Below, one piece after another: positions 15,589-22,511 of a stretch of 64,000 bases of DNA. Every line of letters begins with the position of its first letter. Position 1 is the first letter of the stretch. Below the pieces are notes generated by a model, which saw nothing but the letters and a program-made list of their open reading frames with translations, was not told where the DNA came from and ran no database searches. The stretch is from Modestobacter sp. Leaf380 (GTDB lineage Bacteria; Actinomycetota; Actinomycetes; Mycobacteriales; Geodermatophilaceae). The DNA is taken from NCBI RefSeq assembly GCF_001424485.1, contig NZ_LMQC01000001.1, positions 780,411 to 844,410 on the forward strand. The letters run 5' to 3'. The position numbers and the translations under genes are program-made.

Positions 15589-15924
15589 TCAGGGCAGTCC
15601 CTCGACCTCCACGGTCACGTGCCCGGCCTGGACCTCGTCGCTGGCGATGGACCGCTCGACGGCGGTCCGGGAGTCCACCCCGAGCTGCACCACCTGGTCC
15701 ACCACCTCACCACCGACGGTGAGGAACTGGTCGGCGCCCTCGGTGTACCCGCCGGCGAACTCCTCGCCCGGGCCGTCACTCCCCCAGGTCGCCGGGGTGT
15801 TCAGCGCCTGGATGGCGGCCACGGTCTCGGTCCACCCCGACTTGAGCGGAGCCGAACCGGCGTCCCACTGGGCCAGTCCGTTGGACGCCTGCTGCGGGTC
15901 CACGTACACGCTGTCTTCTGCCAC
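15589..15924 (-). CDS. WXG100-type T7SS-associated small protein
   Basis: 111 aa, GTG start at 15924, four bases after the stop of the YbaB-like gene, with a GAGAGG-type ribosome site. It is a predicted helical-hairpin protein with 'WGSDGPGEEFAGGYTEGAD' in the middle, the WG/SDxxG..F pattern of WXG100-like T7SS targets and chaperone partners. No signal peptide or membrane segment. Its operon partner is a YbaB-like protein and the pair is divergent from mycP, an arrangement frequently seen next to actinobacterial T7SS toxins. It could pair with the WXG-like N-terminus of the giant toxin. The role is inferred from motif and position. Confidence 0.7.
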   Translation of the reverse strand: MAEDSVYVDPQQASNGLAQWDAGSAPLKSGWTETVAAIQALNTPATWGSDGPGEEFAGGYTEGADQFLTVGGEVVDQVVQLGVDSRTAVERSIASDEVQAGHVTVEVEGLP

Positions 15925-15928
15925 GGTG

Positions 15929-16321
15929 TCAGCCTCTCCCGGTCATGCGGTCGGTCATCTGGTCCAGGTAGCCCTCGAGGTCCCCGCTGAGCTGGGCCTC
16001 CACGGCCTCGCGCGGCAGGACCGAGGACATGGTCTCCACCACCATCTCCTCGGCCTCGGCCGCGGCAGCCTGCACGGTCTCCACGATCGTGTCGGCCAGT
16101 GCCCGGCTGTCGGGACGACGGAAGACCCGCGGGTCGATGTCCAGGGTCACCAGGTCGCCCCGCGGTCCCACCGTCACCGACACCAGGCCGTCCCGCGACT
16201 TGCGCGTGACCGTGATCTGCCGGGCCCGGGCCGCGGCCTCGGGGCCCTCGGTCAGCATCCGTTGGAAGTCCGCGCGCAGGCCCTCGGCCTGCTCCTGCAG
16301 AGCGGCGTTCCTCGGGTCCAC
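15929..16321 (-). CDS. YbaB/EbfC-family DNA-binding-type protein
   Basis: 130 aa from a GTG at 16321 with AGGGAG about 7 nt upstream; longer ATG starts exist but would run toward mycP. The YbaB fold is suggested by an N-terminal helix ('LQEQAEGLRADFQRML'), a central two-strand segment ('RDGLVSVTVGPRGDLVTLDI') and a long C-terminal helix. YbaB/EbfC proteins are small dimeric nucleoid-associated DNA-binding proteins, but YbaB-like paralogs next to ESX genes are common in actinobacteria and their role there is unclear. Coupled to the downstream WXG100-type gene. Confidence 0.75.
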   Translation of the reverse strand: MDPRNAALQEQAEGLRADFQRMLTEGPEAAARARQITVTRKSRDGLVSVTVGPRGDLVTLDIDPRVFRRPDSRALADTIVETVQAAAAEAEEMVVETMSSVLPREAVEAQLSGDLEGYLDQMTDRMTGRG

Positions 16322-16364
16322 GGTCAGCTCCCTGGGTGGAGGACGGGCGGCACTGGCGGCCCCG

Positions 16365-16374
16365 ACCATACTGT
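16365..16374. promoter_or_regulatory. Overlapping divergent -10 boxes between mycP and ybaB-like genes
   Basis: On the plus strand TACTGT (16369-16374) is a TAnnnT -10 candidate for mycP (start 16435). On the minus strand TATGGT (16370-16365) is one for the ybaB-like gene (start 16321). The two overlap by 2 nt, so the promoters could compete. No clear -35 hexamers. Confidence 0.35.
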
Positions 16375-16434
16375 CCCGAGGTGTCCACGGCAGGGGCCGA
16401 GGGCCGGGGTGCACACGATCGGGGGTGCGGGCTG

Positions 16435-17724
16435 ATGTCCCGGTGGGCGTCCCTGTCGTGTGTCGCGCTGGTCGGCGCCGCCGTGCTGGCCGTGCCGACG
16501 GCGGCCTCGGCGGCCGAGGTCTGCGAGACCCCGCCACCGGTGGACCAGGTGGTCGAGGACGTCCCCCGCGCGCAGACCGGGTACGACCCGCAGGAACGCC
16601 TGTGGCCCCTGAGCCGCGGCGCGGGCGTGACGGTCGCGGTGCTGGACACCGGGGTGGACGCCTCCCACCCGCAGCTGGCCGACCGCGTGGACCCCGGGTT
16701 CGACCTGGTCCGCGGCGTCCCGGACGCGACGACGGACTGCAGCCCGCACGGCACCGGGCTGGCCGGTGTCGTCGTCGCCCAGGAGGTGCCCGAGACCGGC
16801 TTCGTCGGCCTCGCGCCGCAGGCGAGGGTGCTGCCGGTCCAGGTGACCGACGAGCCCCGCGTCGACAACGGCGGCGAGCCGGTGTCGACCACGCTCATCG
16901 CGGCCGGCATCGACACCGCCGTCGCCGAGGGGGCCCAGGTCGTGGCGGTGGGCGTGGTCAGCTACGCCGACGACCCCGAGCTGGCCGCGGCCGTGGCCCG
17001 GGCGGTCACCGCCGGCGTCCTGGTGGTCGCCCCGGTGGGGGACGCGCACGACCGCGACCGGGACGGCGCGGGGGCCACCCGTCTCACCTCGTACCCCGCC
17101 GCCTACGACGGCGTCCTGGGGGTGGGTGCCGCCGACCGCTTCGGCGGGCGTGTGCAGACCTCGCAGGTCGGCGACTACGTCGACCTGCTCGCCCCCGGCC
17201 AGGACGTGCTGTCCACCGGCATCGGCGGGCAGCACGTCTACCAGGGCAGCGCGATCGCCACCGCGTTCGTGGCGGCCACCGCGGCACTGCTCGTGGCCCT
17301 GCCCGACGCCGACCGGGCCGAGCCGCTCCCGGCGACCGGCTCCGAGCGGGTCGCGGCGCTGAGCGACCGGATCACCGGCACGGCCACCGGCAGCAGCGAC
17401 TCGCTGCGCTACGGGGCCGGGGTGCTGGACCCGGTGCGCGCGCTGGCCGAGTCCCGCGCCGCGGACGGGCCGCGGCTGCCCGGCGCCGTGCAGACCCCGC
17501 CCCCGGACCCCGCCGCCGAGACACTGGCCACCGCCCGCGCGGACGCCGCCGACCGGTCCGGGCTGGTGCTGGCCGGTGCGGCCGCCCTGCTGGCCGTCGC
17601 CGTGCTGGTCGCCGCGCTGCTGCCCCGGGCCCGGCGCCGTCGGTGGCGGGCCGGGCGCACGCCGGTGCCCGTGCGACCGGACCACCCGCCGGAGTTCCTG
17701 TCGGGGGACGCGCTCTACCGCTGA
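16435..17724 (+). CDS. mycP: MycP-like mycosin (subtilase), probably catalytically inactive
   Basis: 429 aa from ATG 16435: signal peptide (about 1-26, 'VPTAASAAEV'), subtilase domain, a Pro-rich linker and one C-terminal membrane helix (about 379-400) followed by a basic tail. This is the layout of T7SS mycosins, membrane-anchored periplasmic proteases that also stabilise the ESX machine. Asp71 ('VLDTGVD') and His105 ('SPHGTG') are in place. The catalytic Ser region reads 'QGSAIATAFVAATAALL'. Aligned with the usual GTS..A.P motif, the Ser position (273) is Ala and the following Pro is also lost. The oxyanion Asn position is Asp203 ('VGDAHD' instead of 'GN'). Start chosen for the signal peptide. 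Symbol by family and locus context. Confidence 0.85.
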   Translation: MSRWASLSCVALVGAAVLAVPTAASAAEVCETPPPVDQVVEDVPRAQTGYDPQERLWPLSRGAGVTVAVLDTGVDASHPQLADRVDPGFDLVRGVPDATTDCSPHGTGLAGVVVAQEVPETGFVGLAPQARVLPVQVTDEPRVDNGGEPVSTTLIAAGIDTAVAEGAQVVAVGVVSYADDPELAAAVARAVTAGVLVVAPVGDAHDRDRDGAGATRLTSYPAAYDGVLGVGAADRFGGRVQTSQVGDYVDLLAPGQDVLSTGIGGQHVYQGSAIATAFVAATAALLVALPDADRAEPLPATGSERVAALSDRITGTATGSSDSLRYGAGVLDPVRALAESRAADGPRLPGAVQTPPPDPAAETLATARADAADRSGLVLAGAAALLAVAVLVAALLPRARRRRWRAGRTPVPVRPDHPPEFLSGDALYR

Positions 17725-17739
17725 CCCCCCGGGACGACG

Positions 17740-17773
17740 AGAGCCCCCACCCGCCGTGGCGGATGGGGGCTCT
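17740..17773. terminator. Strong bidirectional hairpin between mycP and esxA
   Basis: A perfect 10-bp outer stem (AGAGCCCCCA / TGGGGGCTCT) encloses a further CCGCC/GGCGG stem. It sits between the convergent ends of mycP (17724) and esxA (17791) and can serve both transcripts. Confidence 0.75.
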
Positions 17774-17790
17774 GCGACGTGCGTCGGCGG

Positions 17791-18093
17791 TCAGCCGCTG
17801 ACGACACCCACGTTGCGCGACTCGGTCGAGGACGCCGTGTCCGCCGAGCTGTTCAGCCCGGTGACGAACTGCTGCAGCGCGGTCTTGATGCTGTCGCCCG
17901 CACCGTTCCACTGGGTCTGACGGGCGAGGTAGGCCTCGCGCGCGTCGGAGTCCCAGGTGCCGATGAGGTTGTTCACCTGCGTGTTGAGGTCACTCAGCTG
18001 CGAGTCCATCGTGCCGATGGCGGTGCTCACGCTGCTCGCGGCCTCGGTCTGCATGGCCCAGCTGGTCTGGTAGACGCCGTCTCCACCACTCAT
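17791..18093 (-). CDS. esxA: WXG100 protein, EsxA-like
   Basis: 100 aa, ATG at 18093 with GGAGGAG just upstream. Two predicted helices are joined by 'GTWDSDAREAY', the W-x-S/G turn of the WXG100 family. WXG100 proteins form heterodimers and are the hallmark T7SS substrates. It lies 14 nt behind a second WXG100 gene, the classical esxB-esxA tandem. The C-terminus ('TESRNVGVVSG') lacks a YxxxD/E signal, as expected for the EsxA partner. The pair lies downstream of eccB on the same strand, with its own likely promoter. Symbol by family role. Confidence 0.9.
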   Translation of the reverse strand: MSGGDGVYQTSWAMQTEAASSVSTAIGTMDSQLSDLNTQVNNLIGTWDSDAREAYLARQTQWNGAGDSIKTALQQFVTGLNSSADTASSTESRNVGVVSG

Positions 18094-18107
18094 GTCTGCT
18101 CCTCCGC

Positions 18108-18446
18108 TCAGCTCAGGGTCAACGAGCTGGTGATGCCCGTCGTCGCGCTGTTGACGTTGCTCATCTGGGACTGCTGCTCGTCATCGGCCGTCGAGTAGTT
18201 GGCGCTCGCGGTGTTGATGTCCGAGGCGATCCCGTTCAGGGCCCGGTTGAGCCGGTCCAGCTCGGTCTGCACGGTGGCCTTGGTCTGGCCGAAGGACGAA
18301 CCCCCGCGACCCTGCCAGTACGCCTCGAGGGGAGCGAGCTGGTTCAGCAGAGTGGTCAGCATGCCCGTCAGCTGGCTGGAGATGTCCGTGGCCGAGCTGG
18401 CGAACTGCGCCATCTGGGTGGTGCTGGTCGTTGTGCCCTGGGGCAT
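18108..18446 (-). CDS. esxB: WXG100 protein, EsxB-like
   Basis: 112 aa, first gene of the esxBA pair. The helix-turn-helix has 'YWQGRGGSSF', the WxG turn, about residue 43. In the C-terminal half 'YSTADDE' supplies a Y-x-x-x-D motif, the known T7SS export signal carried by EsxB/CFP-10-type partners and recognised by EccC. It is Ser/Thr/Gln-rich and unusually poor in charged residues. Expected to dimerise with the downstream EsxA-like protein and leave the cell through the Ecc complex. Confidence 0.9.
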   Translation of the reverse strand: MPQGTTTSTTQMAQFASSATDISSQLTGMLTTLLNQLAPLEAYWQGRGGSSFGQTKATVQTELDRLNRALNGIASDINTASANYSTADDEQQSQMSNVNSATTGITSSLTLS

Positions 18447-18521
18447 GCGATCCCACCTCTCATCGTCGCCCGGCCGAGACCGGGTCGTCCGCAGACGCCT
18501 GTGGCGCCCCTTAGCCCGGCG

Positions 18522-18527
18522 AACCTA
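18522..18527 (-). promoter_or_regulatory. Possible -10 box for esxBA
   Basis: TAGGTT on the minus strand matches TAnnnT and lies about 75 nt before the esxB start, in the 165-bp gap after eccB. A separate promoter would allow esxBA to be expressed well above the membrane components. Confidence 0.3.
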
Positions 18528-18611
18528 ACGCGCCCGGCGCCGGTTGGCGACCCCGGACCGGACGGTTCACCAGGACGACGGACACCGGGCACCCCGCCGT
18601 CACCCCGGACG

Positions 18612-20051
18612 TCACCCTCGCCCGGCGGGCAGCCGGGCGTCGTCCTGGTCCAGCGCCGGGCCCGCCAGCACGCGGGCGACCAGCGAGCTGGGCAGCACCA
18701 CCGGCTGCACCTCGCCGTAACCCAGCACCGCCTGCACCTCGGGGCTGGGGACCAGGTACCGGACGCCCTCGTCGGTGACCAGGTACAGCGTGCCGTCGAC
18801 CGCGCCGTCGGCGCCGCGGGCCGAGACCAGGGCCCCGGCGCCGGGCTGGACGACGACCCGGTCGGCCAGCACGGTGCCGTCGGCCGTCGTCCCCCCGCTG
18901 TCGACGACGGAGTCGCCCTCGTCCACCACGGCCTGCACGCTGACCGTGGGCAGTCCGGAGTCACCGTCGAAGGAGGCGCAGACCGAGCTGTCCGGGCCCG
19001 CCACCTCGGCCGCCGAGGGCGCCTGCGCCGGCGGGTCCAGCGGGGTGGGCTCCGGGGCCACGGTGCGCTCCAGGGAGTTGGCCACGGCCGCGGGCAGCGC
19101 CAGGGCCTCGGGCTCCCGTCCCGCGTAGGCGGTGTCCCGCACCGCGGGGTCGGCCAGCAGCAGGTCCGCCTGCACCGGGGTGATCTCCTGGATCCCCGTC
19201 CGGGTGACCTGGTACCACTGCCGCCCGGCGCCGCCGTCGACGTAGCGGACCTCGCCGACCCGGGTCTCGGGCAGCACGGCGGAGGGCTCCCCGCGGCCCT
19301 CGGCCGGCTCGGGGACGAGGGCCCGCCCCTGGGGCAGCGCGTCCAGCCACGCGGCCCCCACCTGCACCTCGTTGGCCCCGCGCAGGCTCAGGCCCTCCAG
19401 GACGGCGTCCTCCTGCGGCACCGGGTACTGCCGGCCGCCCAGCACCAGGTGCAACGACCCGTCCTGCACGACCCGGACCAGCACCGCGGCCTCGCCGCCG
19501 ACCGGGTCCCCGGAGTCCGCGGACCGCCCGACGACGAGCACCGTGTCCGGGACCAGAGAGCCCGAGCCGGGCAGGGGCGCGGCGCTGCACAGCGTCCACG
19601 GGGCGCCGAGCAGGCGGTCGGGGGCCGGCAGGGAGTCCGGCGCGCCGGGGATGCCCAGCCGCACCCCGCGCGGCGCACCTGCCAGCGACTCGGGGGACAC
19701 CTCGACGATCTCGGTCGTGCCCATCAGCAGTGCCGCGGTGGCCAGGTTGGTGACCGGGTGCAGGTGGTAGACGCCGTCCTCGTCGGCGAGCCACGCGAAG
19801 CGCGCACCGGTGCCCTCCTCGACGACCACGGCGCCGGCGTCCTGCCAGGTGGTGTTGCCGCCCGGGGACAACACGCCGATCAGGCCGGCGACCGCGAGGC
19901 TCAGCACCGCGACCATCACGCTGCCGAAGACCGCTCCGCCCATCCGGCGCAGCGGCGACTGCGCCGGGTCGGCCTCGCGGAGCACGACGCCGGCCACCAG
20001 GCGGCGGACCGAGGACTGGTAGCTCTGGTAGAGGTCACGCCTGCTCGCCAC
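18612..20051 (-). CDS. eccB: T7SS core component EccB
   Basis: 479 aa. The N-terminus 'MASRRDLYQSYQSSVRRL' is characteristic of EccB, followed by one membrane helix (about residues 42-62) and a large periplasmic domain with repeated 'GxYxLxPV'-like blocks, the EccB fold. A Cys pair (about 154 and 355) may form the disulfide seen in EccB structures. EccB links the inner-membrane ESX complex to the periplasm and binds MycP. The gene follows eccD by 12 nt in the lipoprotein-lipoprotein-eccD-eccB operon. Confidence 0.93.
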   Translation of the reverse strand: MASRRDLYQSYQSSVRRLVAGVVLREADPAQSPLRRMGGAVFGSVMVAVLSLAVAGLIGVLSPGGNTTWQDAGAVVVEEGTGARFAWLADEDGVYHLHPVTNLATAALLMGTTEIVEVSPESLAGAPRGVRLGIPGAPDSLPAPDRLLGAPWTLCSAAPLPGSGSLVPDTVLVVGRSADSGDPVGGEAAVLVRVVQDGSLHLVLGGRQYPVPQEDAVLEGLSLRGANEVQVGAAWLDALPQGRALVPEPAEGRGEPSAVLPETRVGEVRYVDGGAGRQWYQVTRTGIQEITPVQADLLLADPAVRDTAYAGREPEALALPAAVANSLERTVAPEPTPLDPPAQAPSAAEVAGPDSSVCASFDGDSGLPTVSVQAVVDEGDSVVDSGGTTADGTVLADRVVVQPGAGALVSARGADGAVDGTLYLVTDEGVRYLVPSPEVQAVLGYGEVQPVVLPSSLVARVLAGPALDQDDARLPAGRG

Positions 20052-20063
20052 GTCGTCGCCCGG

Positions 20064-21461
20064 TCAGCCGTAGAGGCCGCGGAGGTAGCCGTACAGCCCG
20101 ACGACGACGCACACGGTGGGGACGACCGCCAGCACCAGCAGCACGTCGAACACGTCGGCCAGCCGCCCGATGTAGGGCCCCGGCGTGCGCTGGGCGTAGG
20201 AGCGGCCGGCGGCCAGCCCCACCAGGCCCAGGGCGACGAGCACCGGGACGGCGACCGCCAGCCGTTGGCCGGGCTCCAGCGCCAGGCAGGCCAGCCCGAG
20301 CAGGACCAGGCACAGTCCGCCGGACGTCGCCAGCGGCAGCCGGTGGCGCAGGGCCGGGAACAGCCGGGTGCGCAACAGGGACACCCCCGCGACCAGGGCG
20401 ACCAGCACCAGGGCCGACGTCCGGGCCGAGAGCACCAGCACGACCGCGGCGAGCACGGCGACCACGGCGCCACCTCCGAGCATCCCGGTCAGGAGCTCGT
20501 CGGAGCGGCGCACCCGGGCCTCCACCCGGGACCGCGGGACCGGCGGTGGGTCCGAGACCAGTTCCTCGGCCGTGGTGGGCAGCACCGGGACCGGGAGGCG
20601 GCCCAACCGGATGGACAGCAGCGGGACCAGCGGGGTGAGGGCGAGCACGAGCGCCACCAGCACCGCCGCGGTGTCGACGGCGTCCATGGAGTCGGCCTGG
20701 GCGACCAGCCCGCCCACCAGGCCGAGCAGGCCCACGACCACACCGCCGACGCCGTACTGGGTGCGGTCGCCCACCCCGGCGTAGGCCGCGCCCGCGGCCA
20801 CCAGGAGCGCGACGGCCCCGGCCAGCACCTGGGTCGGCGCGAGCTGGTCCAACCCCAGGTCGCCCAACCCCACGACCAGCCCGCCGAGTCCCGCCGCCGG
20901 CAGCGCGAGCAGCCCCAGGACGGTGCCGGTGGTGGTGTCGCCGAAGCCACGTGCCGCGCCGGCCGCCAGCACGACGAGCAGCAGTCCGATGCCCAGCGAG
21001 ACCAGGCCCGGGACCGTCCAGCCCTCGGTGGGGCCGGTGGAGAAGACCAGGCCCAGGGCGACGAGCACGGCCCCGACGGCCACCGTCAGCCCCGCGCGAC
21101 GGGTGTCCGGCCCGGCCCAGCTGCGGCTGTGCGCCCGGGCACCCTCGGCGATGGCGTCGACGACGTCGTCGTAGTCCAGCTCGGGCCAGTCCTGCTCGCG
21201 CGGCACCAGGTGGAGCACCTCGCCGTCGCGCAGCTCCTGGGACGACAGGGAACGGCCCGGGTCGACCGACCCGCCCTGCGCGCGGCGCAGCACCCAGCCG
21301 CCGTGCACCTGACCCTCGTCGGCCAGCTCCTCGCCGGCCGCGCGCAGCAGCCCGGGCAGGAGCTCGGCGACCGGCACGGAGTCCGGCAGTGCGACGTCGA
21401 CCCGACGCCGCGGCGCCGCGACGGTGACCCGGGTCAGCCCGGTCCCGACGGCCCTGGTCAT
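20064..21461 (-). CDS. eccD: T7SS core component EccD, 11-TM channel-type protein
   Basis: 465 aa with an N-terminal ubiquitin-like domain (about 1-90, beginning with 'TGLTRVTVAAPRRRVDVALP') and a C-terminal half made of about eleven hydrophobic helices, the EccD layout. EccD dimers form most of the ESX membrane pore. Its ATG overlaps the stop of the upstream lipoprotein gene by 4 nt, so its translation is coupled to that gene, an unusual partner for EccD. Confidence 0.93.
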   Translation of the reverse strand: MTRAVGTGLTRVTVAAPRRRVDVALPDSVPVAELLPGLLRAAGEELADEGQVHGGWVLRRAQGGSVDPGRSLSSQELRDGEVLHLVPREQDWPELDYDDVVDAIAEGARAHSRSWAGPDTRRAGLTVAVGAVLVALGLVFSTGPTEGWTVPGLVSLGIGLLLVVLAAGAARGFGDTTTGTVLGLLALPAAGLGGLVVGLGDLGLDQLAPTQVLAGAVALLVAAGAAYAGVGDRTQYGVGGVVVGLLGLVGGLVAQADSMDAVDTAAVLVALVLALTPLVPLLSIRLGRLPVPVLPTTAEELVSDPPPVPRSRVEARVRRSDELLTGMLGGGAVVAVLAAVVLVLSARTSALVLVALVAGVSLLRTRLFPALRHRLPLATSGGLCLVLLGLACLALEPGQRLAVAVPVLVALGLVGLAAGRSYAQRTPGPYIGRLADVFDVLLVLAVVPTVCVVVGLYGYLRGLYG

Positions 21462-21922
21462 GCCGGCGGGTCCACCAGGACGGTGAGCGCGTCCGCGCTC
21501 GAGGAGGTCACCTGCACCCGGCCGGCCCCCTCCTTGCTGGCCTGCAGCGAGGAGAGGGCCAGGTCGGCGTCGCCTTCGCTGCGCACGACCTGGAAGCCCG
21601 CGGCCTCCAGCTGCTGCTGCAGGGCGTCCAGCACCTCGGTCTGGTCGACCTGGAGCACCTCGAAGGCCAGGCCGCCACCGGTCTCGTAGTCCACGACCCG
21701 GGCGTCGGCCGGCACGGTCAGCTCGGGGAGCCCGTACTCCGCGGGGACCGCGAGGGCCCCGGCGGAGTCCCCGCCGGTCTGGGCGGCGGAGGACGGCGTG
21801 GCGGCCGGCGCGGGACCCGTCGCCGCGGGAGCGGCGGGGTCGTCCCCACCCCCGCAGCCGGTCAGCAGCACCGCGCCGGCCGCCAGGGCGGCCAGGACCG
21901 GTCCGACGCGCGACCGGGTCAC
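21458..21922 (-). CDS. Lipoprotein within the ESX operon (copy 2)
   Basis: 154 aa from a GTG at 21922 overlapping the previous stop. The signal peptide ends in the lipobox 'LLTGC' (about residues 17-21), so it is predicted to be anchored on the outer face of the membrane. A short Pro/Ala/Ser linker is followed by a small alpha/beta domain ('VPAEYGLPELTVPADARVV', 'LEAAGFQVV'). The upstream lipoprotein shows the same blocks in the same order, so the two are tandem paralogs. Coupling to eccD suggests a periplasmic ESX accessory role; the family is not one I can name. Confidence 0.8.
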   Translation of the reverse strand: MTRSRVGPVLAALAAGAVLLTGCGGGDDPAAPAATGPAPAATPSSAAQTGGDSAGALAVPAEYGLPELTVPADARVVDYETGGGLAFEVLQVDQTEVLDALQQQLEAAGFQVVRSEGDADLALSSLQASKEGAGRVQVTSSSADALTVLVDPPA

Positions 21923-22395
21923 GTGCGCACGCCGAGCGACACCTGGCCGAAGGCCGCGGACAGGGTGACCGTGACGCCGTCGGTGTCCTCCGCGTCGAGG
22001 GTGCCGGAGGCCTCGTCGGCCAGGCCGACCGTGAAGCCGGCTGCCGGGAGCGCGGTCTCGTAGAAGGAGAAGGCCGTGGGGCCGTCCACCCCGGTCAGCT
22101 GGACCCGGTACACACCACCCGTCGTCTCCTCGCTGCCGACCACCGCACCCTCGGGCAGCGGCAGCTGCACCCCGCCGAACTCGGCGGGCACCTCGAGGAC
22201 CGGGCCGGTGGGCTGTGCGGTCGGCTGCGCGGTCGGCTGCTCCGTCGTCGCCTCGGCGTCCTCCGTGCCCGGGGCGGCCGAGGACGACGTCGGCGACGCC
22301 GACCCGGCGGTGGCGTCCTCCCCCCCGCCGCCGCAGCCGGCGAGCACGAGGGCGGCGGCGACCGCCACGGCGGTCGACAGACGGGGGGCTCGCAC
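21919..22395 (-). CDS. Lipoprotein within the ESX operon (copy 1)
   Basis: 158 aa from a GTG at 22395, chosen because AGGGAG lies about 7 nt upstream and the signal peptide then has normal length; an ATG at 22455 would add 20 Pro/Gly/Asp-rich residues. Lipobox 'VLAGC' near residue 20. A Ser/Thr/Pro and 'PTAQPTAQPT' linker is followed by a folded domain with 'VPAEFGGVQLPLPEGAVV' and 'LPAAGFTVGL', matching the downstream paralog. First gene of the lipoprotein-eccD-eccB operon, divergent from eccC. Confidence 0.8.
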   Translation of the reverse strand: MRAPRLSTAVAVAAALVLAGCGGGGEDATAGSASPTSSSAAPGTEDAEATTEQPTAQPTAQPTGPVLEVPAEFGGVQLPLPEGAVVGSEETTGGVYRVQLTGVDGPTAFSFYETALPAAGFTVGLADEASGTLDAEDTDGVTVTLSAAFGQVSLGVRT

Positions 22396-22454
22396 GGGTG
22401 GTCTCCCTGGGTCGGCGGGCCCCGGGTCGGGGGCCCCGTCGGGTGGAGCGCCCA

Positions 22455-22460
22455 TACGAT
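22455..22460. promoter_or_regulatory. Divergent promoter candidates between eccC and the lipoprotein-eccDB operon
   Basis: TACGAT on the plus strand (-10 for eccC) overlaps a TATCGT on the minus strand at 22463-22458 (-10 for the lipoprotein operon), inside the short palindrome-like ATACGATACG. Both fit TAnnnT. The overlap would couple transcription of the two halves of the secretion machine. Confidence 0.35.
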
Positions 22461-22511
22461 ACGGGCGCGCCCCCCTCCCCGCGGTGCGGGCACGACCAGG
22501 AGGTCACCAGC

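Noticed and set aside
18501..21689. 1062-codon plus-strand ORF rich in His, Gln, Arg and Gly
   Set aside because: Antisense shadow of eccB and eccD; no recognisable domain.
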